Of a stretch of 64,000 bases of DNA, positions 45,216 through 57,004 are shown in pieces. The position numbers and the translations under genes were made by a program. The notes below the pieces were generated by a model, which saw only the letters and a program-made list of their open reading frames with translations, did not search any database and was not told the origin of the DNA. The number at the start of each line of letters is the position of its first letter. The stretch's first letter is position 1. The DNA comes from Delphinapterus leucas (lineage: Eukaryota > Chordata > Mammalia > Artiodactyla > Monodontidae). Location: assembly GCF_002288925.2 (NCBI RefSeq), contig NW_022098021.1, positions 33,409,013 through 33,473,012 on the forward strand, read 5' to 3'.

Positions 45216-45233
45216 AAAAGTTAAGTAGCCAAA
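45216..45233 (+). repeat. Target-site duplication, right copy
   Basis: AAAAGTTAAGTAGCCAAA, identical to 42330-42347. The left A residues overlap the poly(A) tail, so the true duplication is at least 14 bp. Confidence 0.95.
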
Positions 45234-46955
45234 TAGAATCTTTGACTGAATTGATATATGGATATGCAGAAATGGAAATGCTCTCATTCATGGGGGTGCT
45301 AGGCTGAAAGGGTGAGAATCTGGAGCTCTTGGTCAATCATATTCCACCCCTGTGGAGGGAACCTGTGCAGAATAAAATGAATACAGAAGCACAGCTGAGA
45401 GAAGAACCTTAATGGTATTATTTGAACCCAAAGATTTGACAATTCTAAACAAGTTCACTATTGGCCTTCGCAGTTACGTGAGCCAATAAATTCCCTTTTT
45501 TGCTTAAGCTGTTTTGAGCTGGGCTTTTGTAACTTGCAGTTGAAAGAGTTCAGACAATACTTGCATGCTTTTGTCTCATTGTGAGGTACTTCAGCATTAT
45601 GGGAACCCCCAAGGGCCTGGGGAATGACTGTTGTGAGGTCATGCTTGAGCCTCAATGTAAAACACACCTGGAAGTATAGGTGAAACAGAAGGACTTTCTA
45701 ACATGAGAAATAAAAATAAGGGAGACCCAAACTAAGTATCTGCTACAGAGGGGGAAATGGTAACTTTACAGTGGAGAAACCTGGATGACACCACCTTAAT
45801 CAAGTGACCAAGGTTAACATCACCAGTTAAGAAATATTGGTATCATGTATTCCTCAATATGAAGCACTGAGAAGGGCACATCATCTCTCTGGTGTCATAA
45901 CTGCAATCTGATTATGAGAAAACATTATATAAAGCCCAATGGAGAGACACACTATAAAATAACTCACTAGTACTCTTTGCAAGTATTAAGACGATGAAAG
46001 ACAAGGGAAGACTAAGGTCTGTTATGGATTAGAGGAGACTAAAGGGACATGACAGCTAAATGTAATATGAGTCGCAATGCCAATTATCTAATTTAATCAG
46101 TTTAACGTAATATCAATTAGATCCTTAAGTAGAAAAAAGACATTAGTAGAAAAACTGGTAAAAACTGGATAAAGTCTCTAGTACAGTTAATGGTATTGTA
46201 CCAATGTTTATTTCTTAGTTTTGATTTTTGAATTATATAAGATATTATGTTAAGGGAAGCTGGTTGAAGAGTTTAAGGGAATTCTCTGTACTTTATAAAT
46301 CTTCTGTAGATCTAAGATTATTTGAAGATAGAAAGTTAAGATAAACAATGTACATAGCAAGAAAAGGAGTTGGGGAGATGATGAGGGTCATAGAAATGAG
46401 AGAGAAATGGCAGAGAAATGGCATTGGCCAGCCTAGAAATCCCCTGTGTGGGGATAGAGTATCTCCCCTGCTTTTGCAGAGAGGAAGAGGTACCCAGTGG
46501 GTGTTGTTGGATGGAATCTATTCCTCTGCCTCCTTCAGATTTTTAAGGCCCTGCTTTCTGTCTTGTGACTTCATCATGGACTTGGCTAATGTCTGGTAGA
46601 TCACTGGTCAGTTCTTAGTTTCTAGAACTATTGAAACTCTTCATTTCTCTTTGCGCATTAGTATTTAAATGGAAAATTGTGAAAAGGAAAGCCAGGCATC
46701 TGTATTTTCTCATTCTCTTTATTTGGTAGGAATATTTACAATATAATTCAAGCAGCCCTTTATGCAGATAAGGATTTTATTGAGAACAAGCAGCTTGCCT
46801 TTTTCTTTATCATTCCCGTGATTAGAATAGTATGTGGAACACAGTAGGTTCTCAATAAATGTCCATTAATGTCACTAAAATACTTTTTGATGCCAGCTAC
46901 ACATTTGAAATCTTATTAAATAATTATAAAAATGTTGTGAACGTTTTGACAAATT
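45234..46955. other. Unassigned noncoding sequence with traces of old repeats
   Basis: 45473-45560 (GAGCCAATAAATTCCCTTTTTTGC...GAGTTCAGACAATAC) looks like the 3' end of an ancient LTR or similar repeat. 46805-46870 (GTATGTGGAACACAGTAGGTTCTCAATAAATG) is an L2/MIR tail. The remainder is unrecognised. Confidence 0.45.
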
Positions 46956-46959
46956 TATA

Positions 46960-47200
46960 TCTTTTTATTAAACATGTAATATGTGCCAACTATTTTGTTG
47001 AGTGGTTTATTTTCTTAGTCCTCACAACATCAGTGGGGCAGATGTTATTGTTATCACTTGAAAGATGAGGTAAATGGGACCCAGAGAGGTTAAAAAACTT
47101 GCCCCAGTTCACAAAGTTACTAAGTTGCCAGGCTAGGATTCTAACCCTTCCTTGTCTGACTCCCATCTTCATGTTGCTGACTATGACACTCTACTGCCTT
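46960..47200 (-). repeat. MIR SINE (-)
   Basis: AATATGTGCCAACTATTTTGTTGAG, GGGACCCAGAGAGGTTAAAAAACTTGCCCCAG and TCTAACCCTTCCTTGTCTGACTCCCATCTTC in reverse-MIR order. Well preserved. Confidence 0.88.
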
Positions 47201-47406
47201 TCTGAAAATATGTGATGCATTTTTAAGTGGTTGCAAGATTTATATATTTAAAATGAATAATTGCATGGCTTTTGTTTTAAAATATAAATGGGAGAATATT
47301 ATATCCTAATTTTAAAATTAGAAGCAATATATCAATTCAGCATACAAGTGCTTTGCTATTCTTATGTTTGCTTCAAGTGCATTGGAATAAAGCATATCCC
47401 TTATAT

Positions 47407-47631
47407 CAGTGGTCCTCAACCTTTCTGGCACCAGGGACCAGTTTCGTGGAAGGCAATATTTCCAAGGAAATTGGGGGAGGGTTCAGGCGGTAATGCGAGT
47501 GATGAGGAGCGATGGGGAGTGGCAGATGAAGCTTCGCTCGCTTGCCCACTGCTCATCTCCTGCTGTGCAGCCCAGTTCCTAACAGGACGCAGACTGTTAC
47601 TGGTCCACGGCCTAGGGGTTGGGGACCCCTG
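47407..47631 (-). mobile_element. MER1-type hAT-Charlie nonautonomous DNA transposon
   Basis: A 225-bp element with inverted termini CAGTGGTCCTCAACC (left) and CAGGGGTCCCCAACC (right, reverse complement), two mismatches in 15. It has a perfect 8-bp target duplication CCTTATAT at 47399-47406 and 47632-47639, the length used by hAT transposases. Inner text (GGCACCAGGGACCAG, TTCGTGGAAGGCAATATTTCC, CTCCTGCTGTGCAGCCCAG) matches MER1 in reverse. The middle seems shortened against the family as I remember it. No coding capacity. Confidence 0.92.
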
Positions 47632-47727
47632 CCTTATATCTTATCCAACATCATCAGAATAAAAAGACAGAAATTAATATAACTCCTGTTTGGTCTTGGG
47701 TATAGTGTTAAGATTCTTAGCCCTACA

Positions 47728-47771
47728 ACACATGCGTGCATGCGCGCATGCGCACATGCACACACACATAC
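47728..47771. repeat. 44-bp strictly alternating purine-pyrimidine tract, GC-rich core
   Basis: ACACATGCGTGCATGCGCGC followed by ATGCGCACATGCACACACACATAC without a single break in alternation. The GC-containing core makes it a stronger Z-DNA candidate than plain CA repeats. Confidence 0.9.
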
Positions 47772-47777
47772 CCCAAA

Positions 47778-49669
47778 AGCAGGTATATCAGGTTTTATGT
47801 AATATGCATGTATTTTAAAGTGAAGTTTGAATGCTCTTAAATGCTCAGTTGGAAAACACAAAGCACAGAGTCAAAGAAAATTGCTACAAAACTCAAAAAG
47901 AAGGTTAAAATATCTTAGGACTTTGTCTTGTTAGTTTGTTTTCTTCATGCCCATTTTTTATGTCACAAATTAAGCACTTAGGGAGTCAAGTAGGGTTTCT
48001 TTTTCCCTGCAATATGTTATTTCCTTCCTAATTGGTCAATTCAGGGCAAACACATCATTATACACACAGGGGACTCACTATAGCATACAATTTTGTGTAA
48101 GGCAGATCCATCTTGAGCAGTGAGAGCACCTTTAAGTGCCAAGAGGCACTTACTATAGCTTTGCTTCACCTATTACAGAGGCCCTCAGCAAGGCAGCCTT
48201 ATGGGACCTCTTTGGGATGCCAACTGATGAAAATGATGATGAGAATTTCTTCAACCTTTAGAAGTCTTGTATTATGCTTAAGAATAAGATTTTCTGTTGC
48301 TGCAACAGGCTGGTATCCAATTAAAGGATTCTGTGGTCATTTTGAAATGAAAAATGAATTGTATTATTCAGGATCTCCCACTTAAGAAGCCAGGGTACTT
48401 TGGTGCCATCAGCATAGTGAGAAGCCCTGGGCTCCTCTTGCCTGATATAAAGTTAGAGCCATCTGAGCAGGGCTCACTTGGCATCTTGTGCTGTTTGGGA
48501 CTAATCCAGTGAATTGGAGAGGCAAGCAGGAGGTAAGCTGAAATGGAAAACAGCCAGCCACTGGCCCAGTACCATGAGGCTCAGAATTATTCTGCAGAAA
48601 GTGAATTATTTCTTTTCAATGTATGACTCTCTTTGTGAACAGAACATAGTGGCAGGGAGTGAAAAGGAAGTGCTCTATCAGGATTTGGCTGAGTGAGTTA
48701 TGGAGCAAGTATGTGTGCTTGGAAGAGCTGGGAGGGGTGGATTGAATAAAATATGATCACTTGTCCAAGCTAGTTCACAGCACTGCACAGCCATCTGTTA
48801 TCACTCAACCTAGCATGATGGTCAGGCTCCCAAGGAAAGAGACTTCAGGTAGGAATGCAAAGTTGTAGGTGCGTAGGGAGTTCAGGAGAAATAACGACGT
48901 TCAAAAAATATTAAATGAGCTAACCCCTGGGGTTTGACAAGTTAATATCAACACATGGTCATCCAGAAAGGACAGGTCAGCAATTTTTCACAATTAGACA
49001 TTTTTCCAAAGAGGAAAATGGCTTGATTAGAATTATGTCTTCTATCATTTTTTTAAAACCATTTTATGGTGGAATCATCATTTATGGAAATGAGGACCAA
49101 CATTTCTTAGGTCAAACTGGATGCTCAGATTTATGTTAAGAGCAAATATTTAGCCCAGGGTCCCTTGTGGCATGACCCAAATGTCTGGAATACGGAGAGA
49201 GGACTCTCAAAGGCTAGGGTATGTTTAGGGATGACACAGAAGATATGGTTTAAGCCTTTTAGTTTGGTACTTAGAATTCTCAGTAAAGGAGTATTCTAGA
49301 TTGTTTTTTAGGAGCTTTATAGGTATGAGAATGTTACAGTCCCTCTTTCCTTCTGAGGTATCTCATTAATTTTTATAGTAAAATCTTCCATGGTATATTT
49401 TTCTAACTGTACCTCCCACCACAGCACCATAAACAGGGGATACAACTCCTTGACCAGCATGAGACTCAATAAACATTAGCTGAATGTGTGAAAGAAGAAT
49501 GCCATCCTTGTGAATCTAGTGAGAAATGGACAGGCTTCGAATAAAACCTACACCTCTTACACTGTGTTCCTCCTCCCCTTCAATGTAATCCTTTGCAACA
49601 CAGTTTATAACTCAATGAATCCTCTAAGTTTCATTTTTAATATTTTCTCAGGTACAGTCTCTTTTCTTC
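47778..49669. other. Unassigned noncoding sequence
   Basis: Contains an L2-like 3' tail near 49420-49490 (CACCATAAACAGGGG...GAGACTCAATAAACATTAGCTGAATG). No coding region is recognised. The 90-codon ORF 48113-48385 has no known domain. Confidence 0.45.
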
Positions 49670-49685
49670 AGAGGTAAGTTACTTT

Positions 49686-49979
49686 TTGTTTTTAACATCT
49701 TTATTGGAGTATAATTGCTTTACAATGGTGTGTTAGTTTCTGCTTTATAACAAAGTGAATCTGTTATACATATACATATGTTCCCATATCTCTTCCCTCT
49801 TGCATCTCCCTCCCACCCACCCTTCCTATCCCACCCCCCTAGGCGGTCACAAAGCACCGAGCTGATCTCCCTGTGCTATGCGCTGCTTCCCACTAGCTAT
49901 CCATTTTACATTTGGTAGTGTATATATGTCCATGCTACTCTCTCAGTTCATCCCAGCTTACCTGTCACCCTCCCCGTGT
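49686..49979 (-). mobile_element. Very short L1 3' UTR insertion (-)
   Basis: About 294 bp of L1 3' UTR only (AACATCTTTATTGGAGTATAATTGC at the 3' end, CTACTCTCTCAGTTCATCCCAGC at the truncated 5' end). Duplication with one mismatch: AGAGGTAAGTTACTTT at 49670-49685 and AGAAGTAAGTTACTTT at 49980-49995. Keeps the canonical AATAAAG signal (reverse of CTTTATT). Confidence 0.94.
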
Positions 49980-49995
49980 AGAAGTAAGTTACTTT

Positions 49996-51784
49996 CGTTA
50001 GGACTTAGTAGTCCTGCGTGGGTGATAATAGACTCTGCCATTAATGATCCCTAGAGATAAGATCAAAAGTCTGGGAAAGCTGGAGATGAGCTGGAAGCTT
50101 GGTGCAGATGAGGGGGGACTGTCCGGTCACAGACATGTCAAGACTGGTTATGGCAGTGTATGAGGCAGGATGGGCTGGAGTCAGAATGTCAAAGCAAGTC
50201 ATGTCAAGAATGGGTATGCTATAGAGTACTTCCCATGGATCAACTTCAGTCATTTGTAACTATCTCAATTCTCCACATCTTACCTCATGGTTTGACTGTA
50301 TTGAGCATCCTCACGCAGGGCATGAGACAAACGCCACTTGTATGATGCATGCAAAAAAAAAGTAATAGCCTATGTCATCAGCCGCTCTTCTGCTTCCAAT
50401 TCGCTCGCTAGAGCAGAATAGACTCATGGGTATAGGTGTATTTACCCCTGCGAACTGTGGCTTCGATTGCACCTTCTGAACCATAGCTTAGCTGCACAGG
50501 TGTCTTACATCATAGGAGGAGTAGAATTAGAATTCGGGGCTAGGATGAACAATTGTCTTTTCCCCAGGATGAGGGGGTTTCCAGGATGTGGAGATTCAGT
50601 GTTAGAATTCAGGTGATGATGGGAAAATTATCCTTGTTTTTCCTAGACTGATGAGTCTGGGGGTTAACTGAACAGACTGGCAAGGATTATGGTAACTGAC
50701 CAGGGATATGATGTTGTATAAGAACTCCCCACTTCACTTTTGTACGTCAAAGCAGGTCAGACTCTCTCTAACCTCTTTCCCTTGAGGCTGTTCTGTTAGA
50801 CTGTGTGGGGCTTATTTTTGTCCTAAGGCCATGGAAGAGGAAGCAGGATCTATACTATTGGCTTAACCACTTCATCTTATGCAGGGAAGTAACATTAATA
50901 CATTAGGGCATCCATCTGGCTGGGTTTCATTGCCAGTACAAAGTTACTTTCTGATTCATGATACATTTGGATCTAAAAACACCCACTATGTAAATTTTGA
51001 TCAGTGCTGTGCTTGCTCTCAGTTTGAATGTCTCAGCAAAAGGGGAAAATATACCTGTAGAAGAAAATTCCCACACGTTTCACCTTTCTCATCCCAGATC
51101 CAAGTTTGCATAATCACCAATAGAACTCTAAGAAATATCCTCTGAAGTTGCCATGCAAACAGGGGTGAATTCAGAATCAGGAACAAGAATGCCAAGGCAG
51201 GAACAAAGGTGAGGGCAGATTGAAAGTGGCAGTCAAAGCAAATGCAAGTCACCCACGGATTCTGCTGTGTGTCACTTCCTGTTTGCCATGATTTCTGCTG
51301 CATTTTATTCCACTTGCTCTGTGAGTGGCTCTGATGGCCCTGAAGAGCCCTCTGTGTGCAGAGTGGCTTCCTAGAAGTACTAGATATTTTCTTGTAGAAA
51401 CAATTCTGGTTCCCTTGGATTGTGTCTTGAAATTCTTTCATGCACATTCTAAATTACTTTTTTTAGTAAAGATTTTAAATCGTCAGTAGCAGCAGAGGGA
51501 ATAATTGGAATGTGGACATATCACAATTACATTTTGAGCCTATTACCTAATTTCTGCCCTTAGAATTTACTTAATCATGCTAAATTAATGACAATAAAAA
51601 TCTATGGCTCTGAAAAACATTTTGTGAATTTTTTCTTTTAGTTCATAAACTTTTCAGATTACCTTCAGAAGACCTTGTGGGACAAAGACATACTGTACTT
51701 AGATATCACAATGTGGTTATGAACTCCAGAGAAAATTTTCCAAAGTTCTTTGTGTGTTAACTCCGCAGTACTTCAGTTACTTTC
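49996..51784. other. Unassigned noncoding sequence
   Basis: No gene recognised. The 142-codon ORF at 51019-51447 (-) has no domain I know and carries no signal of selection visible by eye. The C-rich text 50530-50640 may be an old repeat. Confidence 0.45.
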
Positions 51785-51950
51785 TACTCAAAGTGTGGTC
51801 TGAGGGCAGGCAGCATCAGCATCACCTGGGATCTTGCTAGAATTGCAAACTCAGGCCTAGCCTCAGACGTATTGGGTCGAATTTGTATTTCAACATGATT
51901 CCCAGGCAATTAGTAAACACACTAAAGTTTGAAAAGCAGTACTGTAGAGA
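51785..51950 (+). mobile_element. MER5-type hAT-Charlie element (+)
   Basis: CTCAAAGTGTGGTCTGAGGG, AGCATCAGCATCACCTGGGATCTTG, AATTGCAAACTCAGGCC and CTAAAGTTTGAAAAGCAGTACTG follow the MER5A consensus order from end to end. Ancient and noncoding. Confidence 0.88.
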
Positions 51951-52555
51951 GGAAAAATGAGAGGATGGTTCCAGCCATAATATACGAGTCCAAGCAATCT
52001 GTTCTGCAGTCATAGAGCCCCTCACCTTTGGAATGTCCACCCAAGACTTGATGTATTTGCAGTAGAACACAAATTCTGTGATAGAAGAGAATTCTTCCAA
52101 GCATCAACATCCCATGTTTTATGAATGTTTTACTGCTTTTGCAAACACATTACTACATTTGGAACTTGACTTTTGGTCTACTTAAGGAAAATGACAGCTG
52201 CAATCCATTTTCCAAAACTTCAGTGCTTTGGGAAAGTGCTTGTTTTGTTGTTTGGAAGAGACATGTCATAAAGGAGCAGAGTTGGAAGGGGATTCTGCTG
52301 CAGTTTTTCATGGGAGTTCCCAGTAAATCTTCAGGAAAGAAATAGGTAGTTAAGTAGGTAGTTAGGACCTATAAGCTCTTAGCATCAAAAGATGCAATGC
52401 CTTAGAATTACGCTGCTAGATGCTTAATAAGGCCATAGCAACTCTGTTGTAGTCTGAGATTATTGAGGGGAGAATTAGAGATGAAACACCAGTTCCTTTT
52501 ATTTTCATGGAAAGTTTTTCTTTTGATCCATACGTAAACCACACAGTACTAAGTT
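51951..52555. other. Unassigned noncoding sequence
   Basis: Nothing recognised. Confidence 0.45.
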
Positions 52556-52557
52556 TT

Positions 52558-53357
52558 CCTTTTTTAATAACTATATTATTATCATTTTAAAATAGAAGTG
52601 TAATAGACATATAACATTATATTAATTTTAATTGTACAACATAATGATTTGATACATGTATATACGTATTGCCAACGATCACAAGTCTAGTTAATATCCG
52701 TCACGGCACACAGTTACAGCTGTTTATCTTGTGATAAGAACTTTTAAGATCTACTCTCTTAGCAACTTCCAAAAATACAATGCAGTAGTATTAACTATAT
52801 CATCATGCTGCATATTACATCTCCAAGACTCGGTTATTTTACAGCTGACAGTTCGCACCTTTGACCCCCTTCACCCATTTTGACCCACCTCTGGCGATCA
52901 CCAATCTGTTCTCTGTATCTATGAGCCTGATTTTTAATTTTTAGGTTCCACGTATAAGTAAGATCATATGGCATTTGCCTCTCAATGTCCGACTTACTTC
53001 ACTTCGCGTAATACCCTCAATGTCCATCCATATTGTCACAAATGGCAAGATTTCCTTCTTTTTTATGGCTGAATCATATTCTATTACATATATATATAAT
53101 ATAAATATTATATATATTTACCACATTTTCTTTATCCATTCATCTATCAATGGACACTTAGGTTGCTTCCATGTCTTGGCCATTGTAAATAATGCTGCAA
53201 TGAGCATGGTAGTGCATATATCTTTTCTAGTTAGTGTTTTCATTTCCTTCAGATAAGTAACCAGAATGGAATTTCTAGATAATATGGTAGTTTTTTTTCT
53301 AATTTCTTGAGGAGTCTCCGTACTGTTTTTCATAGTAGCGGCACCAATTTACATTCT
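52558..53357 (-). mobile_element. L1 3' UTR and ORF2 C-terminus (-)
   Basis: Older L1 on the minus strand: AATGATTTGATACATGTATATACG near 52641, CACCAATCTGTTCTCTGTATCTATGAG near 52900 and GGACACTTAGGTTGCTTCCATGTC near 53152. The minus ORF 53118-53333 retains ICTTMLIAALFTMAKTWKQPKC, the ORF2 C-terminal signature. An AT-rich insert sits at 53083-53118. Confidence 0.85.
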
Positions 53358-53644
53358 CCAGTGATAAGTTTTTGAAGCTGCAGAGACGGAAGACTTGGAG
53401 GCATTAGCAAATTTTTCTCTATTAACATTGTGAACCAGGGTCTCTGAGTACATTCCAGTGCCACTGTGTCACATAACTCTAGGGAGGCCCATTCACATTG
53501 TGGTTTATGTGAGTGGGGCTCCCTGGAGTTGTGCATATCCAGAATTCTGTTTACATTTCCCAGTGTGGACAGTAGGTAAAAAGGGTATAAATAGAGTTAT
53601 TTCTTTCATTCAACATCTATTTAACATAATTATGCTCAACTAAT

Positions 53645-53805
53645 GCTGCATATCAAAATCATCCCTAGAACTATAAGAGATATAGGTACCCAGGCCATAT
53701 TTCTGTAGATATTAATTCATTAGGTCTGGGGCAGGACCTAGAAATCTTTATTTTTATAAAACTCTAGGTAATTCTGATGTGCTGTCAACTCCATATTTAG
53801 TGCTA
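53645..53805 (+). mobile_element. MER5-like hAT element (+)
   Basis: CATATCAAAATCATCCCTAGAAC, ATTCATTAGGTCTGGGGCAGGACCTAGAAATC and CTAGGTAATTCTGATGTGCTG follow the order of MER5-like (Charlie) elements. More diverged than 51785-51950. Confidence 0.65.
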
Positions 53806-53986
53806 AGACAGATGTTTAAAAAATTAAGACACTATGCCTTCAAGGCATCTGTAATTCTGTAAGAAAGACATGAATGTAAATGACACATGATACTATAATA
53901 TTTTAGAGCTGTGATAGGTGCAAGGACCAAGAGTCCTGGAATGATTGTGACACAGAATAGAGCTGAACTCTTGGGCACATTTTTGG

Positions 53987-54060
53987 ATGTTTGTGTGTAT
54001 GTGTATCTCTAAGCAAAATGACCATGTTTGTGTGCATGTGCATCTCTAAGCAAAATGACC
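53987..54060. repeat. 37-bp tandem duplication next to a small palindrome
   Basis: Units 53987-54023 and 54024-54060 differ at two positions (ATGTTTGTGTGTATGTGTAT versus ATGTTTGTGTGCATGTGCAT, then identical). Directly after, 54061-54076 reads ATGACCTCATGGTCAT, an inverted repeat of ATGACC. Confidence 0.9.
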
Positions 54061-54327
54061 ATGACCTCATGGTCATCTATGTTACCTTACCTCTTCTGTA
54101 TTCTACACTAACTTGTTGAGCTCTGACCTCTTCCCAGTAGGCATCCCTACAGATGCCTGGGGTCCCCAGTCTACTGTTTTAAACCCTGTTAAAAAATGAT
54201 GTATTTGTTCACACTGAACTGTCTATAATTGGTGAGCCTGTTGAGTTGCTTTTCATGGACATCTTTCATGTTAGTAGACTAACCAAGACCGTAATGGGAC
54301 CTGGAGATTGACAGCCTGCATTGGGGG

Positions 54328-54329
<2 letters not shown>

Positions 54330-54360
<31 letters not shown>
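54330..54360. repeat. (GT)n microsatellite
   Basis: About 15 GT units, perfect. Confidence 0.95.
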
Positions 54361-54361
<1 letters not shown>

Positions 54362-54363
54362 AT

Positions 54364-54862
54364 GCAAGTCAGGAGTGAGAGTCCCAAGGCTCCTTGTAAT
54401 CCCACTAGGTGGTCATCTCTTATTACTACATTTCAGACTGACTCAAAATTTAGCAATTAAGGTAGGAAATGAGGGGAAAGAGAGGAGTATCAACTGCTTC
54501 TAGAGCTTACAGCAGTGTTAGTTTGAAATGAAGCACTAATTCAGAGAAGTGCTGAGCAAGAGGAGAACGGGCAAATTAAAGGAAATGAAACTCCAATGAA
54601 GTGATCAGGTCTTAACAAGCAGTGAAAAGCGATGAGGTAAAAGATGTTTGCTTCCTTAAAAAGATATTTTCCTGGTTTTTAAAATAGTAAGGTGTCAAAT
54701 GCAGTCTCTATTTTAGTAATGATTAAGATATATTTTCCTTATGTTTCTTCACCCTTACAGTGGCTTTCAGATTGTTTCCTTGAATTCTTATCGTGAAAAT
54801 GACATTGCCTTATTATTTTTACTTCATACATGAATAAACTGAGGGAAATTGTTGTTCCAAGG
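54364..54862. other. Unassigned noncoding sequence
   Basis: Nothing recognised. Confidence 0.45.
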
Positions 54863-54876
54863 CAAGCCAGATTCTT

Positions 54877-55089
54877 TTTTTTTTTTTTTTTTTTTTTGCA
54901 GTATGCGGGCCTCTCACTGTTGTGGCCTCTCCCGTTGCGGAGCACAGGCTCCGGACGCGCAGGCCCAGCGGCCATGGCTCACGGGCCCAGCTGCTCCGCG
55001 GCATGTGGGATCTTCCCGGACCGGGGCACGAACCTGTGTCCCCTGCATCGGCAGGCGGACTCTCAACCACTGCGCCACCAGGGAAGCCC
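54877..55089 (-). mobile_element. CHR-type SINE, short form (-), copy J
   Basis: T-tail of over 20, then GCAGTATGCGGGCCTCTCACTG to CCACCAGGGAAGCCC. Perfect 14-bp duplication CAAGCCAGATTCTT at 54863-54876 and 55090-55103. With its long pure tail and GC-preserved body it looks young. Confidence 0.97.
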
Positions 55090-55103
55090 CAAGCCAGATT
55101 CTT

Positions 55104-56211
55104 GATCATTAAATTCATTTCATAGATTTCTGGGTAACGAAGCCAGAGCGTCAATATCTCAGCCTCATAACTATCCAAGCTGTAGTGATAGGAAGGTTAT
55201 TAATACCATTTCAGGGAAGCTTCTCTGAAAGCAAATACAAAACAGTGAAGAGTTCAACTCTCTTGTATGAATTGTTATAAGTTATAGAACCCAGGGTTTA
55301 AACTTTCAGATTTATGTTCATCTTGATAGATTATTCATCCTGTGCCTTACCTAGAGCTTCAGAGAGTGAAGCCAAAGAAACTTGGAACTTTTCCTCTCAG
55401 GTCTCTCTCTCACAGATGATCACTTCCTGCTGGTTGACGGGATGCTGAGGATGTTCACAAGTTGACTTTTTGAATTGTCTCAGCCTCACCACCCCGCAAA
55501 TGGCCATGGGTTTCTGGGCCTTAACTTTGCTGACAACACTGGACAAGAATACACAGGTATTCCAAAATACTTCAAAATATGTTAATCTCTGGTGTGAGGC
55601 GAACATGTTGCTTGTCCTAAGATTTCATTTGCAATGATTTTCACACTTTCCTTTCTGGGAGACACTACTGCAGGAGATGAAAAATACAACAAAGTTTTAT
55701 GAGAAATAAACACATATGCTTTGAATCATCTGTTTGAATTCTTCTAGATTTAAAATCATGGGACCTGCGCAAGGATATTGGTAGGTCATGCATATATTGT
55801 TTTAGTTATCAGGAGGGTCAACCACAGTTTAAGTATGAGCCTGGCTGATACTGCTGTTTAAAAGCTATGGGGAAAGCCCTGCATGAACTTCTGATTTGTT
55901 TGTCAAACTTGTCTGAGAGTATGTACATCTCTGTCTGCTTTTATGTGAGAGACTACAACACAGCTGGAATTCAAAACACTAAGAAAAGTACTCAGTGAAA
56001 TTTTGTCGATAGATTTTTTTCTTCTTTGCACTTTGAAATGAACAAAGCCATCACTTTACAGTACTGTCAAGATTTGAAAGTCCACAAAAAGTAAGATAGA
56101 GGTGATAGTGGGGAATACCTGTACACTAAATGAATCATCTATTTAGCAGCAACTAATTCATCTGTAGACCACTTTATAGGAAGTACAATAGACCTGGACC
56201 TCTTTTGCAAG

Positions 56212-56244
<33 letters not shown>

Positions 56245-56782
56245 AGAATCAGGGCATGTCTTCAAAGCAAAAACTTTAAGTCTAAATTCATGGCAAGGTT
56301 TCAGGATTATACAAATCTTGGATTCATGAAGTGAATAAAACAAATTAGTCACTCAATAATATAAACAACATGCAGGAGTTTTGCAGTCTATCAATGAAAA
56401 CTAAGTATACATCAGTGCTCATCTTCGGAGATTAGAGCATTGACAAGCTATAGGGTGTGCAATGGAACTTGTTAAAAGTACTGAAAAACACCCTCTTTAC
56501 CATTTCCTAATGATTTGTACAATCAAGCCAATGACATATTCTTTAATTGCTTGTTTGCTGGCCTGGAACACTGAATTTCACATTTCATTAGTTTGCATTG
56601 TTAGATGTTCCAGTTCCCAGCCATGGTGGTGTCTGGAACAAACAGCCTCAGGAGGGGCAGGTAGATTATGAAACTATGGATTTCAGAGTGTTTCCTAATT
56701 AAATTAGCAAGGATCTATAATATGCCTTGATTTACTTAAACCCTTGTTAATAAAATTTCTAGAGTAACAGTAACACTATACT
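55104..56782. other. Unassigned noncoding sequence
   Basis: Contains a (TC)n microsatellite at 56212-56244. The 69-codon minus ORF 55397-55606 and the plus ORF 56462-56671 have no recognisable content. Confidence 0.45.
56212..56244. repeat. (TC)n microsatellite
   Basis: CTCTCTCTCTTTCTCTCTCT-type run of 33 pyrimidines with one phase break. Confidence 0.9.
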
Positions 56783-56798
56783 CTGTGGTAAAGACTTT

Positions 56799-57004
56799 TT
56801 TTTTTTTTTTTTGCGGTACGCGGGGCCTCTCACTGTTGTGGCCTCTCCCGTTGCAGAGCACAGGCTCCGGATGCGCAGGCTCAGCGGCCATGGCTCATGG
56901 GCACAGTTGCTCCGCGGCATGTGGGATCTTCCCGGACCGGGGCACGAACCCGCGTCCCCTGCACCGGCAGGCGGACTCTCAACCACTGCGCCACCAGGGA
57001 TGAC
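56799..57004 (-). mobile_element. CHR-type SINE, short form (-), copy K
   Basis: T-tail then GCGGTACGCGGGGCCTCTC to CCACCAGGGATGA. Perfect 16-bp duplication CTGTGGTAAAGACTTT at 56783-56798 and 57005-57020. One extra G in GCGGGGCC. Confidence 0.97.

Noticed and set aside
51019..51447. 142-codon minus-strand ORF
   Set aside because: No domain recognised and no supporting gene structure.
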